From assembly GCA_037176905.1 (NCBI GenBank), contig JBBBWG010015223.1:1-58970 (forward strand): a stretch of 58,970 bases of DNA, given 5' to 3'. Under the pieces are notes generated by a model. It had not been told where the DNA came from, searched no databases, and worked only from the letters and a program-made list of their open reading frames with translations. Positions 36,101 through 48,048 of this stretch are shown piece after piece. Both the position numbers and the translations under genes were made by a program. The first letter of the stretch is position 1, and the number at the start of each line of letters is the position of its first letter. The stretch is from Azolla pinnata (taxonomy: Eukaryota > Streptophyta > Polypodiopsida > Salviniales > Salviniaceae).

Positions 36101-37589
36101 ATTAAGAGAGTAGTGTTAAGCGCAAGGCAAATTGTATTATCGATCTGTTATGGAGAAAGCAGCAACCTAAAGTTTACATTTTAAGCTCTGAAGCTGGTTC
36201 ACTTATATGAATGGGGTAGTTAACGAGAAACTGATTTTACTGCCAGATTCTCCGATCAGTATATTGTAGCCGCATTGTCAGCTCGAATGAAGCCAACAAT
36301 CTAAGTATACAAGCTCATACACCAACAAAACTCCACTCACAATATTCACCACAGTTGGCCGAGGATCAACGATTCAGTGATACCAAACCTTTTCCATGAT
36401 CATAAGGGATGCAACTATCATTCGATACATACCCTTTCGGAGCTACTGATTCATAATCAGCCATTGAATAGATAGAGCCATTTGGGACCATTATATCAGA
36501 CTTCATGAAGCAATGCGTTCGAAAGTGCCTCTTGAACCCAGTTGCTCATCTTTTTCTAATTGTCCTCTAATATTGCTCATCGGTAGCGTTAATAAATTCG
36601 TAATCTCTCATCGATATGCTCCAACCTTTCTTAAGGGTTAAGAAATCGAGACTTTATTCTCGTTTTTATTCTTGTTCAACTATTTCCGGTTCAATGCCAG
36701 TCTTGATTAAATACTTAAACAACATTTTTGCTCTATTATGTACATACCGATTCTGTATTTTGCTTGTTTTTATTTTCCTCGTATTTATGACAAAATAGAT
36801 TTCTGTTGCATTCCTGACAAAAAGCCTTTCTAAAACTTATTGGTTATATATTCCAATGAAGGATTTCTTCTGTAAGTTTGTGTTACACGAAAATATTGTT
36901 CGTTAGTAGAAAATTGGCCCAACAGTTACAAAAGGTATGTCTGATTAAAATCCATTTTAATGCTTGTTATTGAAAACAATGCATCTAGCTCTGTTGCAAT
37001 CCACGATCTGGTCGCAAAATTTCTACTACAACTCTAGATTTCAAATAAGTTTGCAAGAACTCTACAAAAAAGAAACAAGATTGTAATGAAGTTAATTTTG
37101 TGTTTGTACACATTCGAGTGAGAAACCATATGATAAAGAAGTATGTAAGCAAAACCCATTTTTACTTGCTGATAAAGATAGGATTTGAACAAATGTTTTG
37201 CACTGATTGGACTCTCACAAACCGCTTCTGATCTCATTGATATTAAGTGTAACTAACTTAATCGACAACTAAATGCTTTGTCTTATTAAAGCCAAATCAT
37301 TAAGGTGCCTTGCCCATGAGCGGACCCTTTGCTCTGTTACTGTACTGTTATATAATTTTGGCCATAATCAAGTTGATCCAAATGAAGTCTTATGTGATGG
37401 ATCAGTTCCATGAAACAAAGCCTTATGTGATAGATGTGTATATATGTTGGAAAGAAGGCACATATTTCCTCTTTGATTAGCCCATACATAGCTTACAATC
37501 AACAAAATTAACACCACTAGCCAAGTTATGTTCTGCCCATGGTCACACCACAACCACCCCTAGCCTCTTCTATCGAGTATTCCAAATTT
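36101..37589. other. AT-rich region without a recognised gene
   Basis: No open frame above about 70 codons and no match to any family I know. No strong repeats. Confidence 0.5.
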
Positions 37590-37915
37590 CGATTCGATTT
37601 GTCTCTTTTTGTCTAGCAACTATGTTAATCCATCTCAAGGCCATTCGATCCGCTTTGTCTCTTTTGTCTAGCAACTATGTTAATCCATCTCAAGGCCGTT
37701 CGATCCGATTTGTCTCTTTCGTCTAGCAACTATGTTAATCCATTTGAAGGCCATTCGATCCGATTTGTCTCTTTTGTCTAGCAACTATGTTAATCCATCT
37801 CATGGCCATTCGATCCGATTTGTCTCTTTTGTCTAGCAACTATGTTAATCCATCTCAAGGCCATTCGATCCAATTTGTCTCTTTTGTCTAGCAACTATGT
37901 TAATCCATCTCATGT
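37590..37915. repeat. 55-bp tandem repeat, six copies
   Basis: Unit contains CATTCGATCCGATTTGTCTC, then TTTTGTCTAGCAACTATG and TTAATCCATCTCAAGGC. GTCTAGCAACTATG recurs at 37611, 37666, 37721, 37776, 37831 and 37886, so the period is exactly 55 bp. Copies differ at only a few bases. Confidence 0.97.
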
Positions 37916-38694
37916 GGCCTTTGAGAGTTCTCTACAATAACTAATGATAAGATCTTGTAACAGAAAAAAAAAAAAAGACAAGAGAAATGCTTAAGATCTA
38001 AGGTGTATTCCAGAATTGAACAATAGGGGGGAAAATGGGTTTCAGAGAGACATACCAACTTTCTGGTTCAATATAAAAGGCCTTCAAATCTATGGAAATA
38101 TGCAGCTTGAAGACAGCTGGACGACAAATGCTCTCATCAAAAGGGCCTTGATTGCCTGCTTATAGAGGTTGTTGATCTGTAAGCGCCAGGCCTTTCTTCC
38201 GGTTTCTGCTTAGAGCAACCCATGGCGAGGTGGTGAGCTGTTGGGCGAGCTTGTTTTGCAAAGAGAGCTCACTGAAAATCGTGGAGAAAGACTGGTTTGG
38301 GAAGATTCAAGACCCAAGAGATCATGGAGGCTTCCTGTTCGGGGAAGATTCCAAGATGCAGCATATCAGAAGCATCCTGTTTGGGGGAGATTCAAGATGC
38401 AGTAGATAAGGTTCAAGATGCAGTCAACTGAGAGTATCAAGCTTCACAAGCAGAACTTGCTGTCCGGGCCTTTCCCTATGCAATATTGCTCACCTGCTAA
38501 CTCCAACCTTCCATCCATCTCCGAGAAACGAGAACATGAAGCAACCGAGCAATCCCCGTACCAGATGAGAAGAAGGTATTTGCATCCGCATCCTCCTCTG
38601 AGCGTGACTTCGAGAATCCATCTGCTCCTCCCATCGCCATTCTTGCTTCTCATGGGTCATCTATGTTAGCTCTATGATGAACCTTAACAACTTG
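37916..38694. other. Unassigned region
   Basis: Contains short repeats of AAGATTC(C)AAGATGCAG near 38340-38420 and an 83-codon open frame at 38418-38669. I recognise no protein family. A noncoding transcript or leader is possible but unsupported. Confidence 0.35.
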
Positions 38695-39090
38695 GTAGTT
38701 AAGGCTATGCTAGCTCTATGATGATGATGATGATGATAATGAGCTTTTGAATGTTAATTAAGGCTTCTGCAGATAGTTAGTTGATCTCCAGATTTCAAGC
38801 TGTGGGGTGCTTGGCTTTTGTGGAAAGGGATTTATTTTCCCAACCAGTTTTTGCAGCATTTGAAATTGCATTTCAATCATCCCAAAATGATACAATGGTA
38901 GTTAAGGCTATGCCGGCTCTATGACGATGATAAGCTTTTGAATGTTAATTAATGATTCTGCATATAGTTAGTAGAACTCCATATTTCAAACTGTGGGGTG
39001 CTTGGCTTTTGTGGAAAGGGATTTATTTTCCCTACCAGTTTTTGCAGCATTTGAAATTGCATTTCAATCATCCCAAAATGACAGAATGGG
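38695..39090. repeat. 191-bp tandem duplication
   Basis: Two copies, about 38700-38896 and 38899-39087, sharing AGTTAAGGCTATGC, GAGCTTTTGAATGTTAATTA, CTGTGGGGTGCTTGGCTTTT and GCATTTCAATCATCCCAAAA. The GTGGGGTGCTTGG block recurs at an offset of 191 bp. Confidence 0.93.
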
Positions 39091-39237
39091 TTCTTGGAAC
39101 CATTACATGGATGCGTCAATAGAGGGGAGATTTTCTAATCTCCGTTGTGAATACGAAAGATTATCTACTTTCCTTTAGGCAAAGTAACAGTTCTTTGAGG
39201 AAAACCACTTGGAATTTGGAGTGACCTTAAAGTACAA

Positions 39238-39332
39238 AAATTTGAGGACAGTTTTCTAGGATCACGTTCATGAGGACAGTTTTCTAGGATCATGTTCATG
39301 AGGACGGTTTTCTAGGATCATGTTCATCATGG
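39238..39332. repeat. 30-bp tandem repeat, three copies
   Basis: Unit GAGGAC(A/G)GTTTTCTAGGATCA followed by (C/T)GTTCAT, three times with few changes. Confidence 0.9.
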
Positions 39333-41519
39333 GATTATTCAAGCCTAAACCTTGAATGAATATATATGTATATATATACACATATGAGAATGAAATATCA
39401 AAGACCATTACTTGAGACTTGAGCCCCTGATCTGAAATTGTGAAGGGAGTGTTAAAAACGCATTATAAATATGATTCTTTGGATCAAATTTTTGGGACAC
39501 ATCTACAAGGCGATGAGTCCAGAAGTGTTTGCGAATACCAATTCATTGTGAATTTTATAAGCTTAACATATGGAAGCCCTACTTTCTTTGGTTCCAGCCC
39601 ATTCATTCTGCTATCCTTGCATGTGCTGATTGCATCAGGAAAGATTGCCCTCGTCATCTATGAGACAAATGTCAATGTTCTTGTTATGTGGAACCTAAGG
39701 CCTTCTATACATTTAGCTTTAATCGGTCTAATCTCTTTCACAGACTTTAGAGATGAAAAAAATCCAGTTCATTTGTGTTGTCGGTCACTGTTTTCATTGA
39801 CATTCTTGTTCTCTCACATGAATAGTAAGTCGATTGACAGCTGTTTTAACCTTGAAATCCTACATCCTGAGGTCTTTGCTCTATTAACTTGATCTCATAA
39901 TCCAAAACCTAAATAAATCTTTTTATTTCTTCTGATGCCTTGACGAGAAAATGGGGGAAGGGTGTACTAGGACAATGGCATCCAATTTACCTGTAGTTTT
40001 TGCCCACTCATTCATTCTTCTATCATCTATTTCTGATCAAATCCACTCAATAAATCATCATCCAAATTCGGTCTTTGCTACAAAGGTTGTTGAGCTACCT
40101 CATACAAGCCTTATCTTAAACAATCTTGCTGCAGGATCCAAACCAATTGAATGCCCACAGCTTATGCAAATCCCGCTTATCAAATTACAAAGTTACTTCT
40201 CGAAATTCCTTTCTTCAAGCAATCATTATCTTCTTGGTAGTTTATAGACAAACCCATTTTGTGCATCCTTCTTTATGATTTGTGGGTTTCTAATTACTGG
40301 AGGTTTCCCATTAATCATGTACCAAAAGAATGGTTCTAAGTTTTACGTTAGGCATATTTGGAAAATAACCGTGAACAAGGTAGAGCTCTACTCTATTATG
40401 TATGGATTTGCATTTGGAGGACTTAATCTGGGAACAATTCAAATCGCTGATCATCATTATTGAAAAAATCACACGGTACCTGGCTCCCTGCTTTTTGGCC
40501 TTGGTGCCCGTGGTGTTCTCTTTTCTATGGGAATTATATTCTTGTTTTGCGATTTCAGAAGCTGCAAGCGAATCATCGTTGAAGTAGTTAAATTATACAA
40601 AGGCTTTCTTGTTTTAAGATGAAATTAAAAACCAACATGATTAGAAGAGTTTTGTAACCAAAAATTAATCTAAACCACAGGATTCAACCACTGCAACCAT
40701 CAGGAGTCCAAAAATACCAAGGAATACTCAAAGTTGATTACTTAGTATTGAATTCACAAGATAAGGTTGACTGGGAGAGCTATCGTTCATGAGGCTTTTA
40801 TCAAACTTTCATGTCCGACAAACAAGAGGAGAATCAATCCTGCATCAAATGAAAGAATCTGTTTTCCTGTTTCATATGTAAGGAAGAATAATTTGCCTAT
40901 TTGAGATCCTCAATTTTTTGTAATAATTGCTTCAAATGCTAGGACTTACCTCCTGATGCGCCAACATTGACCATAAACCAACCGAAAGTGCAAATCCGTC
41001 CACAATGAGAAATTGTAAGTTACCATGGATTCACAAAGATATATATACTCTATTTTTGCAACTTGAAAATCTTTGAACTGCATAAGAAGAAATTTAATGA
41101 GATCTCATGGGTAGACTATAGTACATTTTCTGTACACGTAATGATAGCAAGTCCAAGGACACTGCACTTTCTTTCTTCTCGGCTAGATACAAGTATGATT
41201 TCTCTACATCTTGAGTACAGGTCGGAGATGAGTGCCATACAAATTACTGCCATGAACTTATACTCCTCTCATGGAGATTACAGCGGAGCACATGTTCGTT
41301 TCTCAATCATTTGAATGAGATAAAATGCCTCGTCTTCAAGGCATAGAAATCATTCACATTAAGCTTTTTATATGTTCACTCTTATACATGCTTTACCAGA
41401 GTAGAAACTGATGGATGGATTCCCCCGCTGATATATCAGACTACGTAGGTGGAAATCTTAGAGCCGAATACACTATGGAACATTACATCAACACTGGAAG
41501 CAGCTTGAGACCGAAAGGT
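39333..41519. other. Region without a recognised gene
   Basis: Open frames of 150 codons (39440-39892), 98 (39951-40247) and 83 (41063-41314) are present on the plus strand. Their composition is AT-driven, and I see no known domain and no clear splice pattern joining them. The right edge should hold the 3' UTR of the zinc-finger gene. Confidence 0.4.
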
Positions 41520-43391
41520 TCAACATGGAGATGTATTTGAGAGGTCTATGAACATACGGATGTTAACCTCGGTGATTTTTCCTTTGGATCGTTCAGCTGA
41601 TCCTGATTCAACAGGAGTCAATGCCTGTACACTAATGGGCTGCACTATTAATCTTCCAATCTCTGCACCTGCCGCTTGACATTTCACATCAATGCCCAAC
41701 TGTTCATTGCCTGCTGCCTGAGAAGTGGAGGAAGCACCGTTAGCATCGTCCATAGCTTTCGATGCATGTATGATTAAAGTTCTCGCCTTTGCTACCTCTA
41801 CAATCCTCATGTCATTGTTTCCAGAGACATCTGGAACCATAATTAGCTGGTTATTGCCGCCAGATGGATCCATCCCAACCGCTGATCCGTTAAGCGATTG
41901 TAGCGAAAGAGTTGTGCTGGGCAACTTGGCCCTCTTTTCAAAATTTTCTTTGATTGGAGTATCCCCACCATGAAGCGCCCGTTTGCTGCCTACCTTTGCA
42001 ATCATCTGAGGCTGTCTAGGTGTTTTCCCTTGTGCCTCAACATTCCCCCTTTGATTCAACAATGCTGTCGGCGATACCTTTGTCGATATATCTGGCAATG
42101 TTTTTAGCCTTTCGCCATAATTATCTGTATCCTTGGGCTTGGGTAGGGTGAAATCCCTACTGCCAGCCTTACCAGTCTTCTCTTGTATTGTTAAGCACGT
42201 GTCCGGGTTCCGGCAGGTATACCTCGGTTGCAATAAACTCGACTTGCTTGAGTTGTTGAAATAGCGAAACTTCACATACATATTAGAGTTGCAATGAGGA
42301 CAAAGAGGACGATAGTTCTTGTAGTGGAGTAGGAGGTTCTTCTGCATTCTATCATCCAGAGTAGAGAGGCTCTCTCCATTGGGAATATTCCGTGTAGCCA
42401 CAATATATTCAATAAATGCTTTATCATCAACCAATATTGGATCATCGACCTTGAGCGAGGTATTAGCTACAGACGACTTTGAGAACTGGGAAATCCCTAG
42501 TGTTTCAGTGCCTGTGGGGGACAGATTGTTTACGTGCATGGATTGCATTTGAGATGGAGGCATAGTATCTTCCAATGCCTCTGCTCCAGTGTCATGAAGA
42601 AGCCCTTCAGGTGTAATAGCAAGGTTAGAGCTGTTAATTCTACCAGAATCACACATTTCTGGTACTCCCGTGAGATGTTGAGGGGTAAATCTACCATATA
42701 ATTCCCCTTTTGTGTTTGATTTCATTGCATGTTCCGAACTCTCGGATGCAATAAGTTGTGCTTCCACCTCTGGTAATGGTGTACTCGGCGTCTTTTTTGC
42801 CCTTGGTAGAGAACCGTTCATCATCATTACTGATGGATCGGGGGCTTCAACTCGGGAAGTTGACTTCATCGAACGAAGATGAGACACTTTTGTTACATTG
42901 ATGTTACTTTCCGTTGAATTCCCTTGAGGTACTTGGGAATGCTGAATCAAAGGCACAACATGAATGTCTCCTCGCGAGACTAATGATTCAGGATCCTTTT
43001 CAAAGGACATGGAAACTGGACGAGCTGCAGCGACTTTCATCTCGCTCAGTATCGCACCATCAGCTATAATTGCGCTTATATTTCCATTAGTCGAGGTTTG
43101 TGGAATTGCGAGCTTACCTGAATTTATATTACCATTAGCAGCTTCTAGAATGGGCACCTTACCAGTAACAGCCTTTCGGCATGACGAGCAACTCTTTATG
43201 TGTTGGGCATCAGCTTTGGGAGGTTTCTCTTTTGATGATCGAGGTCGCCAGCTAGGGTTTGCAATGCGAAATTGTCTAAGAATTTCAGGGCCAAGAGCAC
43301 ATGCAGGGATGAGGATGTGGCTCAGCTTTTCCATACTATCCATGCCTGAACTTTCTATGAGCGCTTGCAAGGCCTGCTCTTGTTTCAACAT
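41520..43391 (-). CDS. Protein with divergent Dof-like zinc finger
   Basis: Open frame of 623 codons from ATG at 43391. The exon starts at an acceptor at 43407 (TTCTAG|GTTATCC), so I prefer this start to the upstream in-frame ATG at 43472, which lies in the presumed intron. Residues about 364-400 read CPHC, a YVKFRYFNN segment, LQPRYTC, then RNPDTC. This follows the Dof DNA-binding finger in order (CPxC, KFxYxNN, QPRYxC, C). Spacing is C-x2-C-x25-C-x5-C against C-x2-C-x21-C-x2-C in standard Dof proteins. An extra CSSC pair lies near residue 67. The rest is Ser/Thr/Pro/Asn-rich and looks disordered. A nuclear DNA-binding role is inferred from the finger only. It could also be an unrelated zinc ribbon. 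No orthologue is known to me. Confidence 0.7.
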   Translation of the reverse strand: MLKQEQALQALIESSGMDSMEKLSHILIPACALGPEILRQFRIANPSWRPRSSKEKPPKADAQHIKSCSSCRKAVTGKVPILEAANGNINSGKLAIPQTSTNGNISAIIADGAILSEMKVAAARPVSMSFEKDPESLVSRGDIHVVPLIQHSQVPQGNSTESNINVTKVSHLRSMKSTSRVEAPDPSVMMMNGSLPRAKKTPSTPLPEVEAQLIASESSEHAMKSNTKGELYGRFTPQHLTGVPEMCDSGRINSSNLAITPEGLLHDTGAEALEDTMPPSQMQSMHVNNLSPTGTETLGISQFSKSSVANTSLKVDDPILVDDKAFIEYIVATRNIPNGESLSTLDDRMQKNLLLHYKNYRPLCPHCNSNMYVKFRYFNNSSKSSLLQPRYTCRNPDTCLTIQEKTGKAGSRDFTLPKPKDTDNYGERLKTLPDISTKVSPTALLNQRGNVEAQGKTPRQPQMIAKVGSKRALHGGDTPIKENFEKRAKLPSTTLSLQSLNGSAVGMDPSGGNNQLIMVPDVSGNNDMRIVEVAKARTLIIHASKAMDDANGASSTSQAAGNEQLGIDVKCQAAGAEIGRLIVQPISVQALTPVESGSAERSKGKITEVNIRMFIDLSNTSPC

Positions 43392-43407
43392 TTTTCTCCT
43401 GGATAAC

Positions 43408-44428
43408 CTAGAACAATAGAACACAAATGATATATTAACCTCTGAGGAATAGAACTTACAGAAATTCACCATTTGAGTTAATGATTAGCTTTCAGAAAAA
43501 GGTAAAAAGCTCTGTAGATTCAATAACCATAAAGCTCACAGATACTCAACAATAATATTTCTGTCACAAACGATCAGGAAACTCAGGCTAAACAGGGAAA
43601 TGGAATTCGGCATGGTGATGATTGACTGTGAGTGCATCCAATTCTTGAAGAAATCTACAAATCCAATAATGATGATGAGCAGGAAACTTACTATACACAA
43701 ACAACATCTCCAGGAACTCAGAATAAAAAATTTCACGTGAGTTCACAAACTACCGATACTTATGGGCAGAAACACAAGCCAAATAGGGACAAACGAATCA
43801 GAAGCTTGCATATATTCACGAGAACCATCCATAATTGGCGTGTATCCAATTTGAATTAAAAGAGGTGAAATTCTAAGAGAACAATGAAATGCATCTGAAA
43901 CTTAAGCTGATTCGCGCTGCACCTATAAGGAACTTGCAAAGGTTCACAGATACATCCATTGAGAGCGTCAAACAGTACGAGCTCATGTAAAAACAAAAGC
44001 TTCTACAACCATCACAAGATTATGGAAATAAATGATTAAAAAATGAACAGGAAATACACGACGGAGTCTCGTGCATCAAAAAATGTGTCAGGGTTTCACG
44101 AAATACATCCAACGATAATCAGCAATAATGAGCGTAAATGGAGAACGGAATCATAAAAACGTGCAGAAATTTGTTACGAACATCACAAATTTCACTAAGA
44201 GAACATACAAAAAGTACAATTTTACAGCACAGCAATTCAACTGGAGCAAAGTCAACATGAAAACAGACGCTCTCAGCTGTCAATAAACTGCGACACATCA
44301 GAAACTTGCAGAAGGTCATCATCTCCTCCGTTGCAAATAAACAGAAAATACAGTTACAGCTCTGACAAAACAAAATCTTCAAGAGCTTTCACAACATATC
44401 CATTAAGAACGTGGGAGCATAGCCTTAC
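43408..44428 (-). other. Presumed 5' leader intron of the zinc-finger gene
   Basis: A donor (AACACAGG|GTAAGG, at 44429/44428) and the acceptor at 43408 would bracket a 1-kb leader intron, with a leader exon from 44429 up to about 44700. The intron contains diverged short repeats (CAGGAAAC...AAAC and CACAGATAC...CA words). Inferred from splice signals alone. Confidence 0.45.
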
Positions 44429-44699
44429 CCTGTGTTTCTGAAGGCTATCCCGAAGTTCCCAGCAGATCAGGGCATCTGATTGCCACTAAAATGAGCAGAA
44501 ACGGCAAGGATGAGCGCTGCTTCGAGGAAGAAGGCAGAAATTACGGGAGAGCCAGAAGCTCGTGTGACGGGAAAAAAACAAGGCGAGGAGTCAAAAACCG
44601 TACTTGGTATGTAGAGATCGGAGCGGCGGCAGCGAGTGCGTATCCAAATCATTTCGGAGAAGTCCATGGAAGGGAGCGGAACATTCCGCGTTCTTGGAA

Positions 44700-45180
44700 G
44701 CGGGAGTGAAACGCGAGGGCGGGAATCGTTGGGCCTGAGGGAAGCTCGAAACGGCTAGCTCATCGTGCCGATGCTGCTTGGCTCCATTGAGGCAGGAAAT
44801 GGCGGAAGGAGGCCGCACGGCCTGCTGCTGCTGCTTCGGGCTGGGAATTGAGGAACGATTCGGGGGGAAACGGAAGGGGAATGCAGAGATTGGAGGAGGA
44901 GGCGGCGATGGAATCTCTGAGGCAGAAGCGATGGCGAGAGAAGGGAAAGGAAAGCAAAGAAAGGCAGAAAGAAAGAAAGGAAGAAAGGAAGAAAATGGAG
45001 AGATCGGATCGAGCAAGAAAATGGAGAAAACGCAGCGACCAAAAAAAACAAAAACCAAAAAAGCAAAGCGCGGAGAAGAAGCCCAAAACAACAAAAAAAA
45101 AAAAACACGATGGCTTTTTTCCCTTCGTCTGCCCTTGCTGGATTTTTATTGTTTTTTATCGTTTTGATTGTTATTACTAT
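44700..45180. other. Purine-rich promoter-proximal region
   Basis: Strongly GA-rich on the plus strand (44900-45110), which opens frames in several registers. Probably the promoter of the minus-strand zinc-finger gene. I do not support a gene here. Confidence 0.4.
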
Positions 45181-45665
45181 TAGGTATTTGATGATTGTCA
45201 TTAGTATTTTGATCAATGGCAACTTTAGTATTTGATTGTTGTCATTAGTATTTGATTAATGACAAGATTAGGATTTGATGATTGTCATTGGTATTTGATG
45301 AATGATAGCATTGGTGTTTGATGGTTGTCATTAGTATTTGATGATTGACAACATTATATTTGATTATTGTCATTAGTATTTGATTATTTTCATTGGTATT
45401 TGATGATTGTCAGTAGTATTTGATTAATGACAACCTTAGTATTTGATTATTGTCATTAGTATTCGATGATTATCATTCGTGTTTGATTAATGACAACATT
45501 AGTATTTGATTATTGTCATTAGTATTTGATGATTGTCATTAGTATCTGATTAATGACAATCATGAGTATTTGATTATTATCATTAGTATTTGATGATTTG
45601 TCATTAGTATCTGATTAATGACAATAATTAGTATTTGATTATTGCTATTAGCATTACTATGTAAT
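45181..45665. repeat. GTCATTAGTATTTGATGATT minisatellite
   Basis: About 480 bp of ATTAGTATTTGAT(T/G)ATTGTC and TGATTAATGACAAC units of about 20-30 bp, irregularly interleaved. Confidence 0.93.
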
Positions 45666-45714
45666 TAACAGTATGGAGAATTACCGAATTAAAAAACTTA
45701 CAAATTTGTTAACC

Positions 45715-46640
45715 TCATTTTAATTCCTGATCGCTTCTCGCTGATCGATTCCTTGCATTTTAACACTGACATAATAATAATAATAATAAGGATCTTGATT
45801 GTAGTAACCTTATGCTGGTGTTAAATTGATGATCGATGAATTCCTGATCGCTCCTCGCTAATCCGTTCGTTGCATTTTTAACGCCCAACATCAATACTAG
45901 TGATTGTAGCAGTAGTGACGTTATGCTGGTGCTAAATTGTTGTTTGATGAATTCCTGATCGACAATAGGAATGATAATCATAATAATAACCTTGTGCTGG
46001 TGTTGAATTGTTGATCGATGCGTTCCCGACTACTTGGTCGATGAATTCCTAGTCGCTTCTCACTCATCGATTCGTTGCATTTTAACACCGACATAATAAT
46101 GATAATGATAATTACACCAATAACCTTATGCTGGTGTTAAATTGCGGATCGATGAATTCTTTTATCGCTTCTCGCGAATCGATTCATTGCATTTTAACAC
46201 AGGCATAATAATAATAACGATAATCACAGTAATAACCTTGTGCTGGTGTCAAACTTGTTGATCGATGAACTCCTGATCGCTTCGTCGCTAACCGCTGCTA
46301 TCCATATCTTCCTAATCGCTTCCATCTATCTCTTCTCGTGCTCATTCGACTTTCAGGATCTTCCTGCTACTCTTTGCCGATTGTTTCCTACTTCTCACAA
46401 CTGAATCTGCGAATCGATTTCGCTTGCCGCATTCGATCAACAGAAGCTCGCGATTCCGAAACTCGACTTAATTCGGCGTGAATCAGCTGATTGGGCGTGA
46501 ATCGGACAGAACGGGCCGTTAAAAATCTGTGATTAAGAAGAGTCTGCTAATAAAATTAAGGATTAGTGATTCTTAATTTTGAGCGGGCGTTAAAAAATGT
46601 AATTAACAAATTTGTCAGGCGTTTTCTTCATAGTTTTTTC
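45715..46640 (+). repeat. 110-bp tandem array within dispersed repeat family 1, copy 2
   Basis: Five imperfect units of about 95-135 bp at roughly 45720, 45839, 45949, 46043 and 46154. Each carries AATTCCTGATCGCTTCTCGC, GTTGCATTTTAACAC, a (ATA)n core, and CCTTATGCTGGTGTTAAATT with GATCGATG. The following 46330-46640 segment has GGGCGTTAAAAAATG and AAATTTGTCAGGCGTTTTCT, matching the 3' blocks of the copies near 18 kb and 58.7 kb. Confidence 0.75.
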
Positions 46641-46900
46641 CCTTATTGTTATTATATATTTATTTATTACTATTATTCTGCTCTTTTTCCTTTTCCTGCT
46701 TTTTTTTGCCCCGGGAAAAAGCAAACGCAAAACGGGATTTTGTCTTTTACTTTGCTTTTTCTGCCTGCTTTTTGTTTTTTTTGGCCCCTGTTCTTTTTGC
46801 CAGCTTTTTTTTTTTGTTTTTTTTTGGTGCCCTTTTTTCCATTTCTTTTTCTTCTTTCTTTTGATCTTTCATGTCTTTGTCTTTTTTTCCCTCTTTTTCT
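46641..46900. other. T-rich tract
   Basis: Strongly T/C-biased stretch with long open frames of Phe, Leu and Ser on the plus strand and Lys/Arg on the minus. Low-complexity, not coding. Confidence 0.7.
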
Positions 46901-46904
46901 AAGC

Positions 46905-47625
46905 GCCCTGAAAACCCTAATCACGAGAACCCTAAAAACCCTAATCATGAGAACCCTGAAAACCCTAATCACGAGAACCCTAAAACCCTAAAACCCTAAA
47001 ACCCTAATCACGATAACCCTAAAGCCCTGAAAACCCTAATCACATGAAGCCTAAAGCCTTGAAAACCCTAATCACATGAAGCCTAAAGCCTTGAAAACCC
47101 TAATCACGAGAACCCTAAACCCCTGAAACCCTAAACCCTAAACACCTAATCACGAGAACCCTAAAGCCTTGAAAACCCTAATCACAAGAACCCTAAACCC
47201 CAGAAAACCCTAATTATGTGAACCCTAAACCCCTGAAACCCTAATCACATGTACCCTAAAGCCCCGAAAACCCTAATCACGAGAGCCATAAACCCCCGAA
47301 AACCCTAATCACGAGAACCCTAAAGCCCTAAAATCCTAATCACGAGAACCCAAAGGCCCTAAAACCCTAATCACGAGAACCCTAAAGCTTTGAAAAACCC
47401 TAATCACAAGAACCCTAAACCCCTGAAAACCCTAATTGCATGAACCCTAAACCCCTGAAACCCTAATGACATGAACCCTAAAGCCCCGAAAACCCTCATC
47501 ACGAGAGCCCTAAACCCCTGAAAACCCTAATCACGAGAACCCCAAAGCCCTAAAACCCTAAAATCCTAAACACCTAATCACGAGAGCCCTAATCCCCTGA
47601 AACCCTAATCACGAGAAGCCGAAAA
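46905..47625. repeat. CCCTAA-based minisatellite (degenerate telomere-like)
   Basis: About 700 bp of units of 24-33 bp of the form AACCCTAATCACGAGAACCC followed by TAAAGCCCTGAA. AAACCCTAA is the core of the plant telomere repeat in the C-rich orientation. A short pure run (AAACCCT)n lies near 46979-47003. Confidence 0.95.
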
Positions 47626-48048
47626 CCCGATCGATTTGCTCTGGCCATAATCCGACCATGGCCCGTCATCGTATCTTGGGGGCAGGTACCGAAGACAAGC
47701 GAATTATTAGGGTTTTGCTCCTTGATGCTAATTTATTAGGGTTTCGATGGGAGCTAATTATCAGTGTCCAATACCATGATGATGCGGATGTCGTTCCAAA
47801 CCCTAAATTTCAAGCCCAAGGGCTCCCTTCCTAAACGCCGAAGTCCTATGGGCCAAAATCGGATGATACGAACAAAGAAAAATTCACAGAAAGCGAGATG
47901 CAATCTGGTCTTCACAGAATGCAGAGAGCGTCGAGCAAAAACTCTTCTGTCAGTATGGAGAGAAATCGTGAGCACTCTACGAGGACAATATGTAGCTACA
48001 GAAGGAATATCAGAATCGGCAGTAAAAAAGACTTTTGCTATTTCATTG
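47626..48048. other. Unassigned segment with an open frame
   Basis: A basic open frame on the plus strand from about 47764 to 48060 (98 codons) follows the minisatellite. It is rich in Arg and Lys, with no family I recognise. Its last codons fall in the 250-bp tandem repeat, which argues against a conserved gene. Confidence 0.3.

Noticed and set aside
39440-39892. 150-codon plus-strand frame in a gene-free region
   Set aside because: AT-driven composition, no recognised motif, no splice partners; left as unassigned DNA.
46566-46991. Phe/Leu-rich frames resembling membrane proteins
   Set aside because: Result of a T-rich low-complexity tract running into the CCCTAA minisatellite.
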